DNA from: Antarcticirhabdus aurantiaca
GTDB taxonomy: Bacteria; Pseudomonadota; Alphaproteobacteria; Rhizobiales; Rhizobiaceae
DNA length: 64,000 nt
Assembly: GCF_009765365.1 (NCBI RefSeq)
Contig: NZ_VTOM01000010.1
Coordinates: 124,001 to 188,000 of the forward strand
Direction of reading: 5' to 3'
This document shows, piece by piece, positions 47,740-56,844 of this stretch (position 1 is the stretch's first letter; each line of letters begins with the position of its first letter). Below the pieces are notes generated by a model. The model ran no database searches, was not told where the DNA came from, and saw nothing but the letters and a program-made list of their open reading frames with translations. The position numbers and the translations under genes were made by a program.

Positions 47740-48465
47740 TTAGGTAAGGTATTGGCCGCCATTGGCCGAGAGCGTCGATCCGGTGATGAATCCCGCGTCG
47801 TCGGCGGCCAGGAACACGACGCAGCGCGCGATCTCCTCCGGCTCGCCCAGACGCCCGACCGGGATCTGCGGGATGATGCGCTCGTTCAGCACCTTCTCGT
47901 CGATCGCGCGCACCATCTCGGTTCCGATATAGCCGGGAGTGATGACGTTGACCGTGATGCCGGCGCGCGCGCCTTCCTGGGCGAGGGCCTTGGTGAAGCC
48001 GATGTCGCCAGCCTTGGCGGCGGAATAGTTCGCCTGGCCCGCCTGACCCTTCTGGCCGTTGATCGAGGAAATGTTGATGATGCGGCCGAACTTGCGGTCG
48101 CGCATGCCCGGCCAGACCGGGTGGGTCATGTTGAAGAGGCCCGAGAGGTTCGTGTCGATGACCGCCTTCCACTGGTCGACCGTCATCTTGTGGAACATGG
48201 CGTCGCGCGTGATGCCGGCATTGTTGACCAGGATCTCGACGGGTCCGAGCTCGGCCTCGACCTGCGCGAGGCCGGCCTTGCAGGCTTCGTAGTCCGAGAC
48301 ATCCCACTTGAAGACCTTGATGCCGGTCTCCGCCGCGAAGGCGTTCGCGACCTCGTCGTTGCCGGCATAGTTGGCGGCGACGGTGTGGCCCGCCGCCTTC
48401 AGCGCCTTGGCGATGGCCGCGCCGATACCGCGCGTGCCGCCCGTGACCACGGCTACTCTGCCCAT
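47740..48465 (-). CDS. phaB: acetoacetyl-CoA reductase
   Basis: A 241-residue short-chain dehydrogenase that reduces acetoacetyl-CoA to (R)-3-hydroxybutyryl-CoA with NADPH for polyhydroxybutyrate synthesis. It has the Rossmann GGTRGIGAAIA, NNAGITRDAMFHKM, the catalytic YSAAK (Y147, K151) and PGYIGTEMVRAI, all matching PhaB/PhbB. ATG 48465 follows a GAGG ribosome site; upstream in-frame codons would read through it. It is downstream of phaA (114-base gap). The polymerase gene phaC is not in the window. Confidence 0.95.
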   Translation of the reverse strand: MGRVAVVTGGTRGIGAAIAKALKAAGHTVAANYAGNDEVANAFAAETGIKVFKWDVSDYEACKAGLAQVEAELGPVEILVNNAGITRDAMFHKMTVDQWKAVIDTNLSGLFNMTHPVWPGMRDRKFGRIINISSINGQKGQAGQANYSAAKAGDIGFTKALAQEGARAGITVNVITPGYIGTEMVRAIDEKVLNERIIPQIPVGRLGEPEEIARCVVFLAADDAGFITGSTLSANGGQYLT

Positions 48466-48579
48466 GACCTCATTCCTCTCCCGTTCGTGTGGATGCGACT
48501 GAAGGCCCGCGGGGCCGCCGTGCGGCGCCCGCGGTTCATGCACGTCTCACGGGCCGGCGAGGCGCCGGCCTCGCCGAGG

Positions 48580-49764
48580 TCAGATGCGCTCGAAGCACAT
48601 GGCGACACCCATGCCGCCGCCGATGCAGAGGGTGGCGAGGCCCTTCTTGGCGTCGCGCCGGATCATCTCGAAGATGAGGGTGTTGAGGACGCGGTTGCCG
48701 GACGCGCCGATGGGGTGGCCGATGGCGATCGCGCCGCCGTTGACGTTGACGATGTCCGGGTTCCAGCCGAGGTCCTTGTTGACCGCGCAGGCCTGGGCGG
48801 CGAAGGCCTCGTTGGCCTCGACGAGGTCGAGATCGTCGACCGACCAGCCGGCCTTTTCCAGCGCCCTGCGCGAGGCGGGGATCGGGCCTGTGCCCATGAT
48901 GGCGGGGTCGACGCCGGCGGTCGCCCAGGACACGATGCGCACCAGCGGCTGCAGGCCGCGGCGGTTGGCCTCGCTCTCCCCCATCAGGACGGTGACGGCC
49001 GCGCCGTCGTTGATGCCCGAGGCGTTGGCGGCGGTCACCGAGCCTTCCTTGTCGAAGGCGGGGCGCAGCTTGGCGACCGAATCGAGCGTGACGCCCTGCT
49101 TGATGTACTCGTCCTGGTCGACGACCGTGTCGCCCTTGCGGCCCTTGATCGTGACGGGGACGATCTCGTCCTTGAAGCGGCCGGCCTTCTGCGCGGCCTC
49201 GGCCTTGTTCTGAGACTTCACCGCGAAGTCGTCCTGCATCTCGCGGGTGATCTGCCACTGGCGCGACACGTTCTCGGCGGTCGTGCCCATGTGGTAGCCG
49301 TTGAAGGCGTCGATGAGGCCGTCCTTCAGCATGGTGTCGACCATCTTGAGGTCGCCCATCTTGGTGCCGGCGCGCAGATGGGCGGCGTGGGGCGCCATGG
49401 ACATCGACTCCTGGCCGCCGGCAACGATGATCTTGGCGTCGCCCGTCGCGATCTGCTGCATGCCGAGGGCGACCGCGCGCAGGCCCGAGCCGCAGAGCTG
49501 GTTGAGAACCCAGGCCGTGGTTTCCTTGGGACAGCCGGCCGCCATGGACGCCTGCCGGGCGGGATTCTGACCCTCGCCGGCGGTTAGGACCTGACCGAGA
49601 ATGACCTCGTCGACCTCGCCCGCTTCTACCTTGGCGCGAGACAGGGCCTCGCGGATCGCGGTGGCGCCGAGCTGGTGGGCCGGTACGCTGGCGAAGGCGC
49701 CGTTGAACGACCCGACGGGGGTTCGCGCCGCGCCGACGATGACGACGGATTCCTGGGATGCCAT
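48580..49764 (-). CDS. phaA: acetyl-CoA acetyltransferase (beta-ketothiolase)
   Basis: A 394-residue thiolase that joins two acetyl-CoA to acetoacetyl-CoA. The catalytic C91 sits in [13 protein letters not shown], with [17 protein letters not shown] and the second Cys in [12 protein letters not shown] at the C-terminus. Length and motifs match PhaA/PhbA. It is the first gene of the phaA-phaB pair and is divergent from phaR, the repressor of granule genes, which suits PHB regulation. Confidence 0.95.
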   Translation of the reverse strand: MASQESVVIVGAARTPVGSFNGAFASVPAHQLGATAIREALSRAKVEAGEVDEVILGQVLTAGEGQNPARQASMAAGCPKETTAWVLNQLCGSGLRAVALGMQQIATGDAKIIVAGGQESMSMAPHAAHLRAGTKMGDLKMVDTMLKDGLIDAFNGYHMGTTAENVSRQWQITREMQDDFAVKSQNKAEAAQKAGRFKDEIVPVTIKGRKGDTVVDQDEYIKQGVTLDSVAKLRPAFDKEGSVTAANASGINDGAAVTVLMGESEANRRGLQPLVRIVSWATAGVDPAIMGTGPIPASRRALEKAGWSVDDLDLVEANEAFAAQACAVNKDLGWNPDIVNVNGGAIAIGHPIGASGNRVLNTLIFEMIRRDAKKGLATLCIGGGMGVAMCFERI

Positions 49765-50044
49765 GCCGTTTCTCCCTTAACTCCGACGCAGGCCTCCCGC
49801 GGCGCCGTCGCGTCGAGATTGTCCGACACCGCTTGTCGCCGCCCGAAGAGGGCTTGTCAAACACAAGCAGATCCCCGGGCGCCACAGCCAGCGATAGGTG
49901 ATGATAACTCGCAGGCGCAGCAGTGAATTGAGCCATTCCGTTTGGATTGGCGGCGGTTCTGTGACTATCATTTGGGCAGCGCAACGAAGCATCTGCGAAG
50001 ACCGTGTCCGGCGGCCCCCTTCGCACCGGGAGAAGGGTGAGGCG
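49765..50044. promoter_or_regulatory. divergent phaA / phaR control region
   Basis: These 280 bases must hold both promoters and is the likely place for PhaR binding. The centre (about 49895-49990) is AT-richer than its surroundings. I could not identify a clear operator or sigma-70 boxes. GGGAGAAGG at 50029-50037 is the phaR ribosome site. Confidence 0.5.
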
Positions 50045-50641
50045 ATGGCCAGGCAAACCGACACGACCGTGATCAAGAAATACGCCAATCGCCGGCTCTA
50101 CAACACCGGCACAAGCACATACGTGACGCTCGAAAATCTGGCCACGATGGTCAAGAACAACGAGGACTTCGTCGTTCAGGACGCCAAGACCGGCGAGGAC
50201 ATCACCCACTCGGTGCTGACGCAGATCATCTTCGAGCAGGAGAACAAGGGCGGTCAGACCTTGATGCCCATCACCTTCCTGCGCCAGCTCATCCGGTTCT
50301 ACGGCGACCAGATGCAGATGGTCATTCCGACCTACCTCGAGCAGTCGATGAGCGCCTTCTCGCGCGAGCAGGAGAACTTCCGCGACAAGGTCGAGGGAAC
50401 GATGGCGGCCGCCCCGATGAAGCTCATGGAAGCGCAGGTGCGTCGCAACACGGAGATGTTCCGTCAGGCGATGGCGATCTTCAATCCGTTCATGGCGGGC
50501 GCTCTGGGCGAGGGCGCGAAGGCGCAGGCGCCGGTGGCCGCCGGCGCGGAGCCGCAGAAGGACGAGCTGGCGGCGATGCGCGAGGAACTGGCCGCCATGC
50601 GCGAGCGCATCGAGAAGCTCGACGCCAAGAAGGCGGACTAG
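50045..50641 (+). CDS. phaR: polyhydroxyalkanoate synthesis repressor PhaR
   Basis: A 198-residue PhaR, the regulator that binds both DNA and PHA granules and represses phasin genes. The N-terminal PHB_acc_N domain begins VIKKYANRRLYNTGTSTYVT, followed by PHB_acc repeats (ITFLRQLIRFYGDQMQMVIP, YLEQSMSAFSREQENF). A C-terminal acidic and helical tail (MREELAAMRERIEKLDAKK) may be a coiled coil. ATG 50045 is preceded by GGGAGAAGG and begins close to the conserved domain. It is divergent from phaA and ends at a shared hairpin with rpmF. Confidence 0.95.
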   Translation: MARQTDTTVIKKYANRRLYNTGTSTYVTLENLATMVKNNEDFVVQDAKTGEDITHSVLTQIIFEQENKGGQTLMPITFLRQLIRFYGDQMQMVIPTYLEQSMSAFSREQENFRDKVEGTMAAAPMKLMEAQVRRNTEMFRQAMAIFNPFMAGALGEGAKAQAPVAAGAEPQKDELAAMREELAAMRERIEKLDAKKAD

Positions 50642-50664
50642 GCCGTCACCGCCGCATCAACGCG

Positions 50665-50702
50665 AAAGGGCCGGCGCTTCCCGCGGGAAGAGCCGGCCCT
50701 TT
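50665..50702. terminator. bidirectional terminator between phaR and rpmF
   Basis: AAAGGGCCGGC (50665-50675) pairs with GCCGGCCCTTT (50692-50702) around an inner palindrome CTTCCCGCGGGAAG. A/T runs on both outer flanks suit two convergent genes. Confidence 0.8.
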
Positions 50703-50743
50703 CGATTCGCGGGGATGGCGCGCCGGAGCGCGCCAGGACCGGC

Positions 50744-50929
50744 TCAGGCCTTGTCCTTGACCTTCAGGATCTGGCGGCCGCGATACATGCCGGTCTTGAG
50801 GTCGACGTGGTGCGGGCGACGCAGCTCGCCCGAGTCCTTGTCCTCGACATAGGTCGGGGCGGCGAGGGCGTCCGCCGAGCGGCGCATGCCGCGCTTGGAC
50901 GGCGAGGTCTTTCGTTTGGGTACGGCCAT
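50744..50929 (-). CDS. rpmF: 50S ribosomal protein L32
   Basis: A 61-residue ribosomal protein with the invariant start [18 protein letters not shown], and [16 protein letters not shown] typical of alphaproteobacteria. This version lacks the CxxC zinc ribbon found in some bacteria. It is placed before mtgA on the same strand, the usual neighbourhood in Hyphomicrobiales. Confidence 0.97.
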   Translation of the reverse strand: MAVPKRKTSPSKRGMRRSADALAAPTYVEDKDSGELRRPHHVDLKTGMYRGRQILKVKDKA

Positions 50930-51182
50930 TTCGCTTCTTCCGTTCGTTTCGGCCTTCGGCGGTGGCCGTCTGCCGGCGCCCCGTCGCGGCGTCTGATCGC
51001 ATTCATCCCGGCGCCCGGCCGGCGCCGCGACGGGCGGCGGTCATCGGCCTTTCGTCACGGTGGAGGGCCGGCGGGCGGAAAGGACCGCGCCGCATCGAAA
51101 CTCCGCCGTGAAGGGAATTCGTGGGGGCGCATAGCAAAATCCGCGAGCAATGGGAACCCCCGCCGGATCCTCGCGCCGATCC
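50930..51182. other. gap upstream of rpmF
   Basis: These 253 bases between mtgA and rpmF presumably carry the rpmF promoter. No gene or clear motif was seen, only a GC-rich palindromic patch near 51009-51035. Confidence 0.4.
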
Positions 51183-51860
51183 TCAGTCGGCCGGGCGCAG
51201 GCAGAAGGTGTGATCGCCCGCGCTGCGCACCAGCCGCTGCAGCCGGTCGGCGAGGCGCGACAGGCTGGCGGACGGCTTGCCCGGATTGCGGGTCGCGGGG
51301 GCGGGCAGGGTGCGGGCCAGAAGCGCCGCCTCGCGCCGCGTCAGCATCTCCGCCGGCTTGCCGAAGTAGTGCCAGCTCGCCGCCTCGATGCCGTAGACGC
51401 CGGGCGCCCATTCCGCGATGTTGAGATAGATCTCCATGATCCGGTGCTTGGGCAGGATCAGGTCGACATAGAGCGCCAGGGGCGCTTCCATGGCCTTGCG
51501 CACGAAGGAGCGGCCGTTCCACAGGAACAGGTTCTTGGCCGTCTGCATGGTGATGGTGGAGGCGCCGCGCGTTTCCTCGCCCGCCATGGCTTCCTCGACC
51601 ACGGCGCGCATCTCGCCCCAGTCGATGCCGTGGTGGCGGCAGAACTGCCCGTCCTCGGACATGACCACCGACTCGATCAGCACCGGCGAGACCGATTCGA
51701 GCGGCACCCAATCGCGCTCGACCTTCGAGAAGGTCATCCAGTCGGCCAGCATCAGCGTCGAGACCGGATGCACGAAGGGAATCGCGTAGACCGGCACGAG
51801 CACGAGCGGCAGGAGGGCGAGAAGAACGAGGGCGGCGAGGATCCGCTTGACGATGGGCAT
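51183..51860 (-). CDS. mtgA: monofunctional peptidoglycan transglycosylase
   Basis: A 225-residue GT51 glycosyltransferase that polymerises lipid II into glycan chains. One membrane anchor (residues 5-28) is followed by the catalytic segment [20 protein letters not shown] (Glu E69), [34 protein letters not shown] and [12 protein letters not shown]. There is no transpeptidase domain, and length matches MtgA (about 220-240). It is divergent from the prenyl synthase gene. Confidence 0.95.
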   Translation of the reverse strand: MPIVKRILAALVLLALLPLVLVPVYAIPFVHPVSTLMLADWMTFSKVERDWVPLESVSPVLIESVVMSEDGQFCRHHGIDWGEMRAVVEEAMAGEETRGASTITMQTAKNLFLWNGRSFVRKAMEAPLALYVDLILPKHRIMEIYLNIAEWAPGVYGIEAASWHYFGKPAEMLTRREAALLARTLPAPATRNPGKPSASLSRLADRLQRLVRSAGDHTFCLRPAD

Positions 51861-52037
51861 CAGCCGCGCCGCCGGGAGCCCGGCCGGCGCGCCTGCCGGG
51901 ATAAGTGGATCGCAAGGGGTCGCATCGCTCTTTCCTTATCCACCGCCCGACGCTGCGGCAACGGCAATCCCCGATCATGCTTGACGGCCCGCCCCCGGTC
52001 GGCGAAGCCCGGCCGAACGAGCGCGGAAGGGACGGGC

Positions 52038-52940
52038 ATGGCGGCGCAGACTGATTTCACGCAAAGGCTCGCGGCACTGGCGGCTCGGGTCGAAGCGGCG
52101 CTCGCAGACGCGATCGACGGCTCCGCCGGCGGTCGTGCGCCCGCCCGGCTGATCGCCGCCATGCGCCACGGCGCGCTCGGCGGGGGCAAGCGGCTGCGGC
52201 CCTTCCTGGTGATCGAGAGCGCAGCGCTGTTCGGTGCGGGGGAAGCGACGGCGATGCGGGCCGCGCTCGCGCTCGAATGCATCCACTGCTACTCGCTCGT
52301 CCACGACGACCTGCCGGCGATGGACGACGACATGGAGCGGCGGGGGCGCCCGACGGTCCACGTCGCCTATGACGAGGCGACGGCAATCCTCGCCGGCGAT
52401 GGGCTGCTGACGCTCGCATTCGGCATCCTGGCGGAATCGGACGGCCTGTCGGCGTCGGCGCGCCTCGCCCTCGTTTCGCGCCTGGCAAGCGACGCGGGAA
52501 CGGCCGGCATGGTCGGCGGGCAGGCGCTCGACCTGTCGGCGGAAGGTGTCGCCGAGCTGCCGGAAGCCGAGATCGTGTCCATGCAGGCGATGAAGACCGG
52601 CGCGCTGATCGCCTTCGCGGCCGAGGCGGGCGCGATCCTCGCCGAGGCGCCGGCCGAGGACCGGCGACGCCTGCGCGAGTTCGGCGAGGTCATCGGCCTC
52701 GCCTTCCAGCTGGCCGACGATCTCCTCGACGAAACGGCGGAAGCCGCGGCGCTCGGCAAGGCGGCGGGCAAGGACAGGAGGCGGGGGAAGAAGACGCTGC
52801 CGGCGCTGCACGGCATCGATTGGACGCGAAGGCGCCTCGCCGAACTGGTCGACGAGGCGGAGGCGCTGCTGGCGCCCTACGGCGCGAAAGCCGACACGCT
52901 GCGCGAAGCGGCGCGCTTCGTCGCGAACCGGCGCAGCTGA
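52038..52940 (+). CDS. ispA: polyprenyl diphosphate synthase (farnesyl/geranylgeranyl type)
   Basis: A 300-residue trans-prenyl synthase that condenses isopentenyl diphosphate onto allylic diphosphates. The first Asp-rich motif is DDLPAMDDD (D90-D98, with the bacterial four-residue spacing) and the second is DDLLD (D227-D231). GGGKRLRPFLV and GMVGGQALDLS are also typical. Chain length (C15 or C20) cannot be settled by sight; the IspA name follows the usual annotation of this branch. ATG 52038 has a GGAAGGGA site. The stop is only six bases from the convergent sufE stop. Confidence 0.88.
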   Translation: MAAQTDFTQRLAALAARVEAALADAIDGSAGGRAPARLIAAMRHGALGGGKRLRPFLVIESAALFGAGEATAMRAALALECIHCYSLVHDDLPAMDDDMERRGRPTVHVAYDEATAILAGDGLLTLAFGILAESDGLSASARLALVSRLASDAGTAGMVGGQALDLSAEGVAELPEAEIVSMQAMKTGALIAFAAEAGAILAEAPAEDRRRLREFGEVIGLAFQLADDLLDETAEAAALGKAAGKDRRRGKKTLPALHGIDWTRRRLAELVDEAEALLAPYGAKADTLREAARFVANRRS

Positions 52941-52946
52941 AACGCG

Positions 52947-53375
52947 TCAGGCCGCCTGGTCGAGGGCGGCGCGGGCGTCGTTCTTGATGCGGTTGACCAT
53001 CGAGCGCAAACCGTTGGAGCGCTGCGGCGTCAGGTGATCCTGCAGCCCGAACTCGGCGAAGACGGCTTCGGCGTCGGTGTCGAGGATCTCGGGCGCGGTC
53101 TTGCCGGAGAAGATCGCGAGCGCGACGGCGACGAGCCCCCGCACGATGTGCGCGTCCGATTCGCCCTGAAAGCTCAGGTGCGGTGGATGGGCGTCGTCCG
53201 AATGGGACAGGAGCCAGACCTGGCTGACGCAGCCGCGCACCTTAGTCTCGTCGTTCATCGAGCCGTCCGGCATCGGCTCCAGCGTGCGGCCGAGCTCGAT
53301 GAGGTAGCGGTAGCGATCCTCCCAATCGTCCAGAAGCTCGAAATCGCCTCGAATGTCGTCGATCGTGGGAGTCAT
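52947..53375 (-). CDS. sufE: SufE family sulfur-acceptor protein
   Basis: A 142-residue SufE, which takes sulfur from the cysteine desulfurase SufS for Fe-S cluster assembly. The active Cys is C49 in KVRGCVSQVWLL, and FHLDFQGES-like (HLSFQGESDAHIVRGLV) and LTPQRSNGLRSMVNRI segments match the family. Length is normal (about 140). It is separated from the suf operon, as is common in this order. It is followed upstream by the DUF5330 gene on the same strand. Confidence 0.95.
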   Translation of the reverse strand: MTPTIDDIRGDFELLDDWEDRYRYLIELGRTLEPMPDGSMNDETKVRGCVSQVWLLSHSDDAHPPHLSFQGESDAHIVRGLVAVALAIFSGKTAPEILDTDAEAVFAEFGLQDHLTPQRSNGLRSMVNRIKNDARAALDQAA

Positions 53376-53435
53376 CGCGCTCGGCTTGGATGGGACAGGG
53401 GCAGAGCACTCATATAGGCGCGGGCGCCCGCGATG

Positions 53436-54179
53436 TCAGGCCCGCGGCGCGGGGCGGGGCACCGGCATGTTCGGCGCGGGGACGCTCGGAACCTCGCTGC
53501 GCGGGATCTGGGCGAAGGCGCGGTTGTTCTTCGGCGCGGGAGCGGGCGAGGGCGCGAAGGCGACGACCCCCTCGCCCCCGCGCTCGAGGAGCGGACGGTC
53601 GGGAACGGCCGGGCCCTTCGAGGGCATGGCGTAGGGGCGGGGCTGCCCATGCTGCGACGGCGGCTGGGCCGCGGCGCGGGGCTGCGTCGCGGCGCGCGGC
53701 GGCAGATAGGCCTGGGGTACGGCCGGTGCGGGCGAGGCGCGGCGCGGCGACGGGGCGTGAGCGGGCTCGGTCTCGCGGATCGCCCGCTCGACATCGAGCC
53801 GGCTCGTGCGGGGCTCCTCGCGCAGAGCGGTGGCCGCGCCGGGAAGCGACCCCGTGAGCGTCGGGTCTGTGGAGCGCGGCGTCACCTCGACGAGCACGGG
53901 CGGGCCGTCGGCGAGCGAGGCGTCCTCGCCGCGGGCATAGGCGTAGGCCAGGCGCGCGCCCTCGCCGATCTGGGCGGCGGCGAAGCTCGCGGCCTCGCGG
54001 CCGGCAAGGCAGGCGGTCGGCGCGCGGTCGCAGAAGCCCGACAGATCCGACGCCGCTTCCTGGATACCGGACAGAAGGCCGCCGACCGACAGGTCAGGGC
54101 CTCCTTCGCCGCTGGCATTGGGCAGGATCACCGCCGCGAGGCCTAGAAGGGCCGCGGACTTGACGAGGAAGCGGATCAT
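53436..54179 (-). CDS. DUF5330 domain protein
   Basis: A 247-residue protein with an N-terminal membrane or signal segment (IRFLVKSAALLGLAAVIL) and a short DUF5330 module: GISQEA-like helix, then LSGFCDRAPTACLAGREAASF (residues about 45-65) with two Cys that may pair. The rest is Pro/Ala/Arg-rich and likely disordered. The family is known mainly in Hyphomicrobiales and has no assigned role; the likely location is the periplasm. Its first residues match the start ATG at 54179. Confidence 0.75.
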   Translation of the reverse strand: MIRFLVKSAALLGLAAVILPNASGEGGPDLSVGGLLSGIQEAASDLSGFCDRAPTACLAGREAASFAAAQIGEGARLAYAYARGEDASLADGPPVLVEVTPRSTDPTLTGSLPGAATALREEPRTSRLDVERAIRETEPAHAPSPRRASPAPAVPQAYLPPRAATQPRAAAQPPSQHGQPRPYAMPSKGPAVPDRPLLERGGEGVVAFAPSPAPAPKNNRAFAQIPRSEVPSVPAPNMPVPRPAPRA

Positions 54180-54532
54180 GAAGCGAGGGTTCCGAGGCGC
54201 TGGCCGGTCGATGGGAGAACATTACACGATCGCCGCCACGGCGTGGTTCAAACCCGCGCTCAGAGTTAATTCAAATGCCGCGGATCGCGCGGGCACTGGG
54301 CATGGGGCCACGATTCGCTCGAATGCGAGGCGAAGCGTTAACCATGACGGGCAAAGCCGCGCTCGTGCGCCAAGCCTTGTGCGCCAAGGCTTTGCGGCCC
54401 GGTGGGAGGGTCTTCGACACCCGCGCTTATGCCTTCCTTAAGCCCGCTTGGACATGATCCGGGCAACGAAAGACGGACCGGCCGCAACGCGCTCGACGCG
54501 TGGAAGGCCACCGCCGCTTCGCCTGAGGATCA
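54180..54532. other. gene-free stretch with CtrA-like half site
   Basis: These 353 bases lie between the DUF5330 and histidine kinase genes, which diverge. Open frames here have no family features. TTAACCAT at 54338-54345 resembles a CtrA half site, suggesting cell-cycle control of the kinase; there is no second half at the standard spacing. Confidence 0.4.
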
Positions 54533-56104
54533 ATGTCGGTTTTGCGTATGGTCGGATGGTTTCAGCCCAAGCGCGAGGGGCGCGCGCCGCTCGCCGCGGG
54601 GCTTCTCGCCCGGCTCGGCAGCGGCGTCCAGGGCCTCGTCTCGCCGTCCGTCGTCGACACCGAGGAGCGGCGCCGCCACGCGCTCGCGATCACCGGGCTC
54701 GTCGCGGCCGGCGCCGGCCTCTCGCTCGCGGCCCCCGTCGCCCTCGTCCTCGACGCACCCAACCTGGCCGTGGCGCTGCCGCCGCTCGGCGGCGCGGCGC
54801 TTGTCGGCACTGCGGCCTTCGTGTCGGCGACCGGCCGGCTGAAGGCGCTGGGGCTCACCGCCGCCGCCTGCGCCTATGTCGCCGCCCTGTCGGCCGCCGC
54901 CTGGTTCGGCGGGCTCGGCTCGCCGGCGCTCTGGCTCCTGGCGGTGGTGCCGGGCGAGGCGGCGATGCGCGGCCACAAGCGCGGGGCGCTCGCTGCCCTC
55001 GTGGGCTTCGCCGCGGCTCTCGCCATCGCCGGGCTGTCGCACGGCACCGGCGCGCGGGCGCCGATGGCCGGCGGCGAGACGATGATCGCGGCCGGCGCCG
55101 GGCTCTACGCCGCGCTGCTCGTCTGGCGCGCCGTCAACCGGCGGCCGGAGAGCGAAGCGAGGGTGGACGCGGCGCCCGCTGCGCTCGCCGAAATCGAGGC
55201 GCTGCCCACCGTCGAGATCCTGCCGCCCGAACGGTTCGAGCCGGAAACGGCGGCGCCGGCGGACGGCACGATGGCGAACGCGCTGGCGCGGGCCAACGAG
55301 ACTTCGGCGGCCAAAACGCAGTTCCTCGCGGCGGTCAGCCACGAGCTGCGAACCCCGCTCAACGCCATCATCGGCTTCTCGGACATCCTGCACCAGGAGT
55401 TCTTCGGCGGCTTCGAAACGCCCCGGCAGAAGGAATATGTCGGGCTGATCCGGGAATCGGGCGAGCACCTGCTCTCGATCGTCAACACGCTTCTCGACGT
55501 GTCGAAGATCGAGGCGGGACGCTACGAGCTGGTCCACGAGCCCTTCGCGGTGGACGACGTCCTCAAGGCGGCGGGCGACACGGTGCGCGGCGAGGCCGAG
55601 CGCAAGGGCCTGAGGCTCGACGTGCGGATGACGGGCGGCATCGCGGTCGAGGCCGACCGGCGCGCCTGCCACCAGATGCTTCTGAACCTCCTGTCGAACG
55701 CGGTGAAGTTTACGGAAGAGGGCGTCGTCTCGGCCTCGGCGAGCGTCAACAACGGCATGCTGGAGCTGATGGTCTGCGACACCGGCATCGGCATCGCGGC
55801 TCCCGACCTCGCCCGGCTCGGCCGACCCTTCACCCAGGTCTCGGCGGGGCTCGCGCGCCGCTACGGCGGCACCGGCCTCGGCCTGTCGCTGGTGCGCGGG
55901 CTCGCCGAACTCCACGGCGGCACGCTGACGCTGCGCAGCGAGCCGAACTTCGGCACCGAAGCGATGGTGTCGATCCCCCTCGACTGCGCGCACCGTTCCG
56001 ACGAGGCGCCCCCAGAGACGGAAAACATCGTTGCCCTCAGCCATGCCCGCCCGAAAGCCAACTCCGACGCGCCGCTCGAACGTCCGCACCGTCGCTCCGC
56101 CTAG
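54533..56104 (+). CDS. sensor histidine kinase, membrane-bound
   Basis: A 523-residue histidine kinase. The N-terminal part has about five to six hydrophobic segments (residues 50-200) with no large periplasmic loop. A linker and the dimerisation domain follow, with phospho-acceptor H270 in FLAAVSHELRTPLNAIIGFS, then the ATPase domain (LLNLLSNAVKFTEEG, DTGIGIAAPDLARLG, GGTGLGLSLVRGLAELHGG). It resembles the PleC/DivJ-like kinases of alphaproteobacteria. No response regulator is adjacent. The signal is unknown. Its last 62 bases overlap the start of the peptidoglycan-binding gene in another frame. Confidence 0.9.
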   Translation: MSVLRMVGWFQPKREGRAPLAAGLLARLGSGVQGLVSPSVVDTEERRRHALAITGLVAAGAGLSLAAPVALVLDAPNLAVALPPLGGAALVGTAAFVSATGRLKALGLTAAACAYVAALSAAAWFGGLGSPALWLLAVVPGEAAMRGHKRGALAALVGFAAALAIAGLSHGTGARAPMAGGETMIAAGAGLYAALLVWRAVNRRPESEARVDAAPAALAEIEALPTVEILPPERFEPETAAPADGTMANALARANETSAAKTQFLAAVSHELRTPLNAIIGFSDILHQEFFGGFETPRQKEYVGLIRESGEHLLSIVNTLLDVSKIEAGRYELVHEPFAVDDVLKAAGDTVRGEAERKGLRLDVRMTGGIAVEADRRACHQMLLNLLSNAVKFTEEGVVSASASVNNGMLELMVCDTGIGIAAPDLARLGRPFTQVSAGLARRYGGTGLGLSLVRGLAELHGGTLTLRSEPNFGTEAMVSIPLDCAHRSDEAPPETENIVALSHARPKANSDAPLERPHRRSA

Positions 56105-56831
56105 CCTGGGCGAGCGTCTGGGCGCCGGAACGTTGCGCCTGACCGGCTCGGTGGGCGCGCTTCTCGCGCGCGATCCGGTCGTGACCCTCGGCATCGCCGC
56201 CTTCGGCCTGTTCACGGCCATGGTGGCGACGAACGCGATCACGGCCCAGCCGGGGCGCCACCCGCAGCCGATGTTCTCGACGCGCACGACGATCTCCGGC
56301 GACGCGGCGGCGGTGCAGGCCGACCCGATGATCCGCACGGTGCAGGAGGGGCTGATCAAGACCGGCCACTACCGCGCCGCCGTGGACGGACGGACGGGGC
56401 CGGCGACGGTCGACGCGATCAAGGCCTTCCAGAAGGAGTGGGGCCTCGAGCCGACGGGCCGGGCGACGCCGGCGCTCGTGGTCGCCATCGACAACGCTGC
56501 GGCCGTCGCCGTGACCGGATCGGTGGAGGCGCGGGCCGCGAGCCTCGAAGACCGGATGGGCGCTGTGCCGATGCCCGAGCCCGCGCGCGCGGCGGCGCCG
56601 ACCCAGACCCGGGCGAGCGTTCCGGCGGACCTGCCGGAAAAGGAGCTCGTGCGGCGCATCCAGGCGGGGCTCGCCAATGCGCAGGTGGCGGAACTCACCG
56701 CCGACGGCATCGCCGGCCCGGCGACGCGCCGCGCGATCGAAGCCTTCCAGGCCCTCGAAGGCATGGACGTGACCGGCAAGCCGGACCGCAGCGTGCTGCA
56801 GCGGCTGGTGGACATCGGCGCGACGAACTGA
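56043..56831 (+). CDS. peptidoglycan-binding domain protein (two PGB_1 repeats)
   Basis: A 262-residue protein with a basic cytoplasmic start, one membrane segment (about residues 43-63, VVTLGIAAFGLFTAMVA) and two PGB_1 repeats: VQEGLIKTGHYRAAVDGRTG...AIKAFQKEWGL and IQAGLANAQVAELTADGIAG...AIEAFQALEGM. It probably holds wall from the periplasmic side. ATG 56043 is preferred over TTG 56031. It overlaps the histidine kinase by 62 bases, so co-expression with the kinase is likely. Confidence 0.82.
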   Translation: MPARKPTPTRRSNVRTVAPPSLGERLGAGTLRLTGSVGALLARDPVVTLGIAAFGLFTAMVATNAITAQPGRHPQPMFSTRTTISGDAAAVQADPMIRTVQEGLIKTGHYRAAVDGRTGPATVDAIKAFQKEWGLEPTGRATPALVVAIDNAAAVAVTGSVEARAASLEDRMGAVPMPEPARAAAPTQTRASVPADLPEKELVRRIQAGLANAQVAELTADGIAGPATRRAIEAFQALEGMDVTGKPDRSVLQRLVDIGATN

Positions 56832-56844
56832 TGAATGATCCGCC

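Noticed and set aside
47737-47750. ACCTTA-GG-TAAGGT palindrome at the phaB stop codon.
   Set aside because: Too short, with a 2-base loop, and partly coding. The 10-bp hairpin next to it is the better terminator candidate.
51899-51941. GGATAAG ... CTTATCC inverted repeat between mtgA and the prenyl synthase gene.
   Set aside because: The arms are only 7 bp with a 29-base spacer, so chance is a good explanation.
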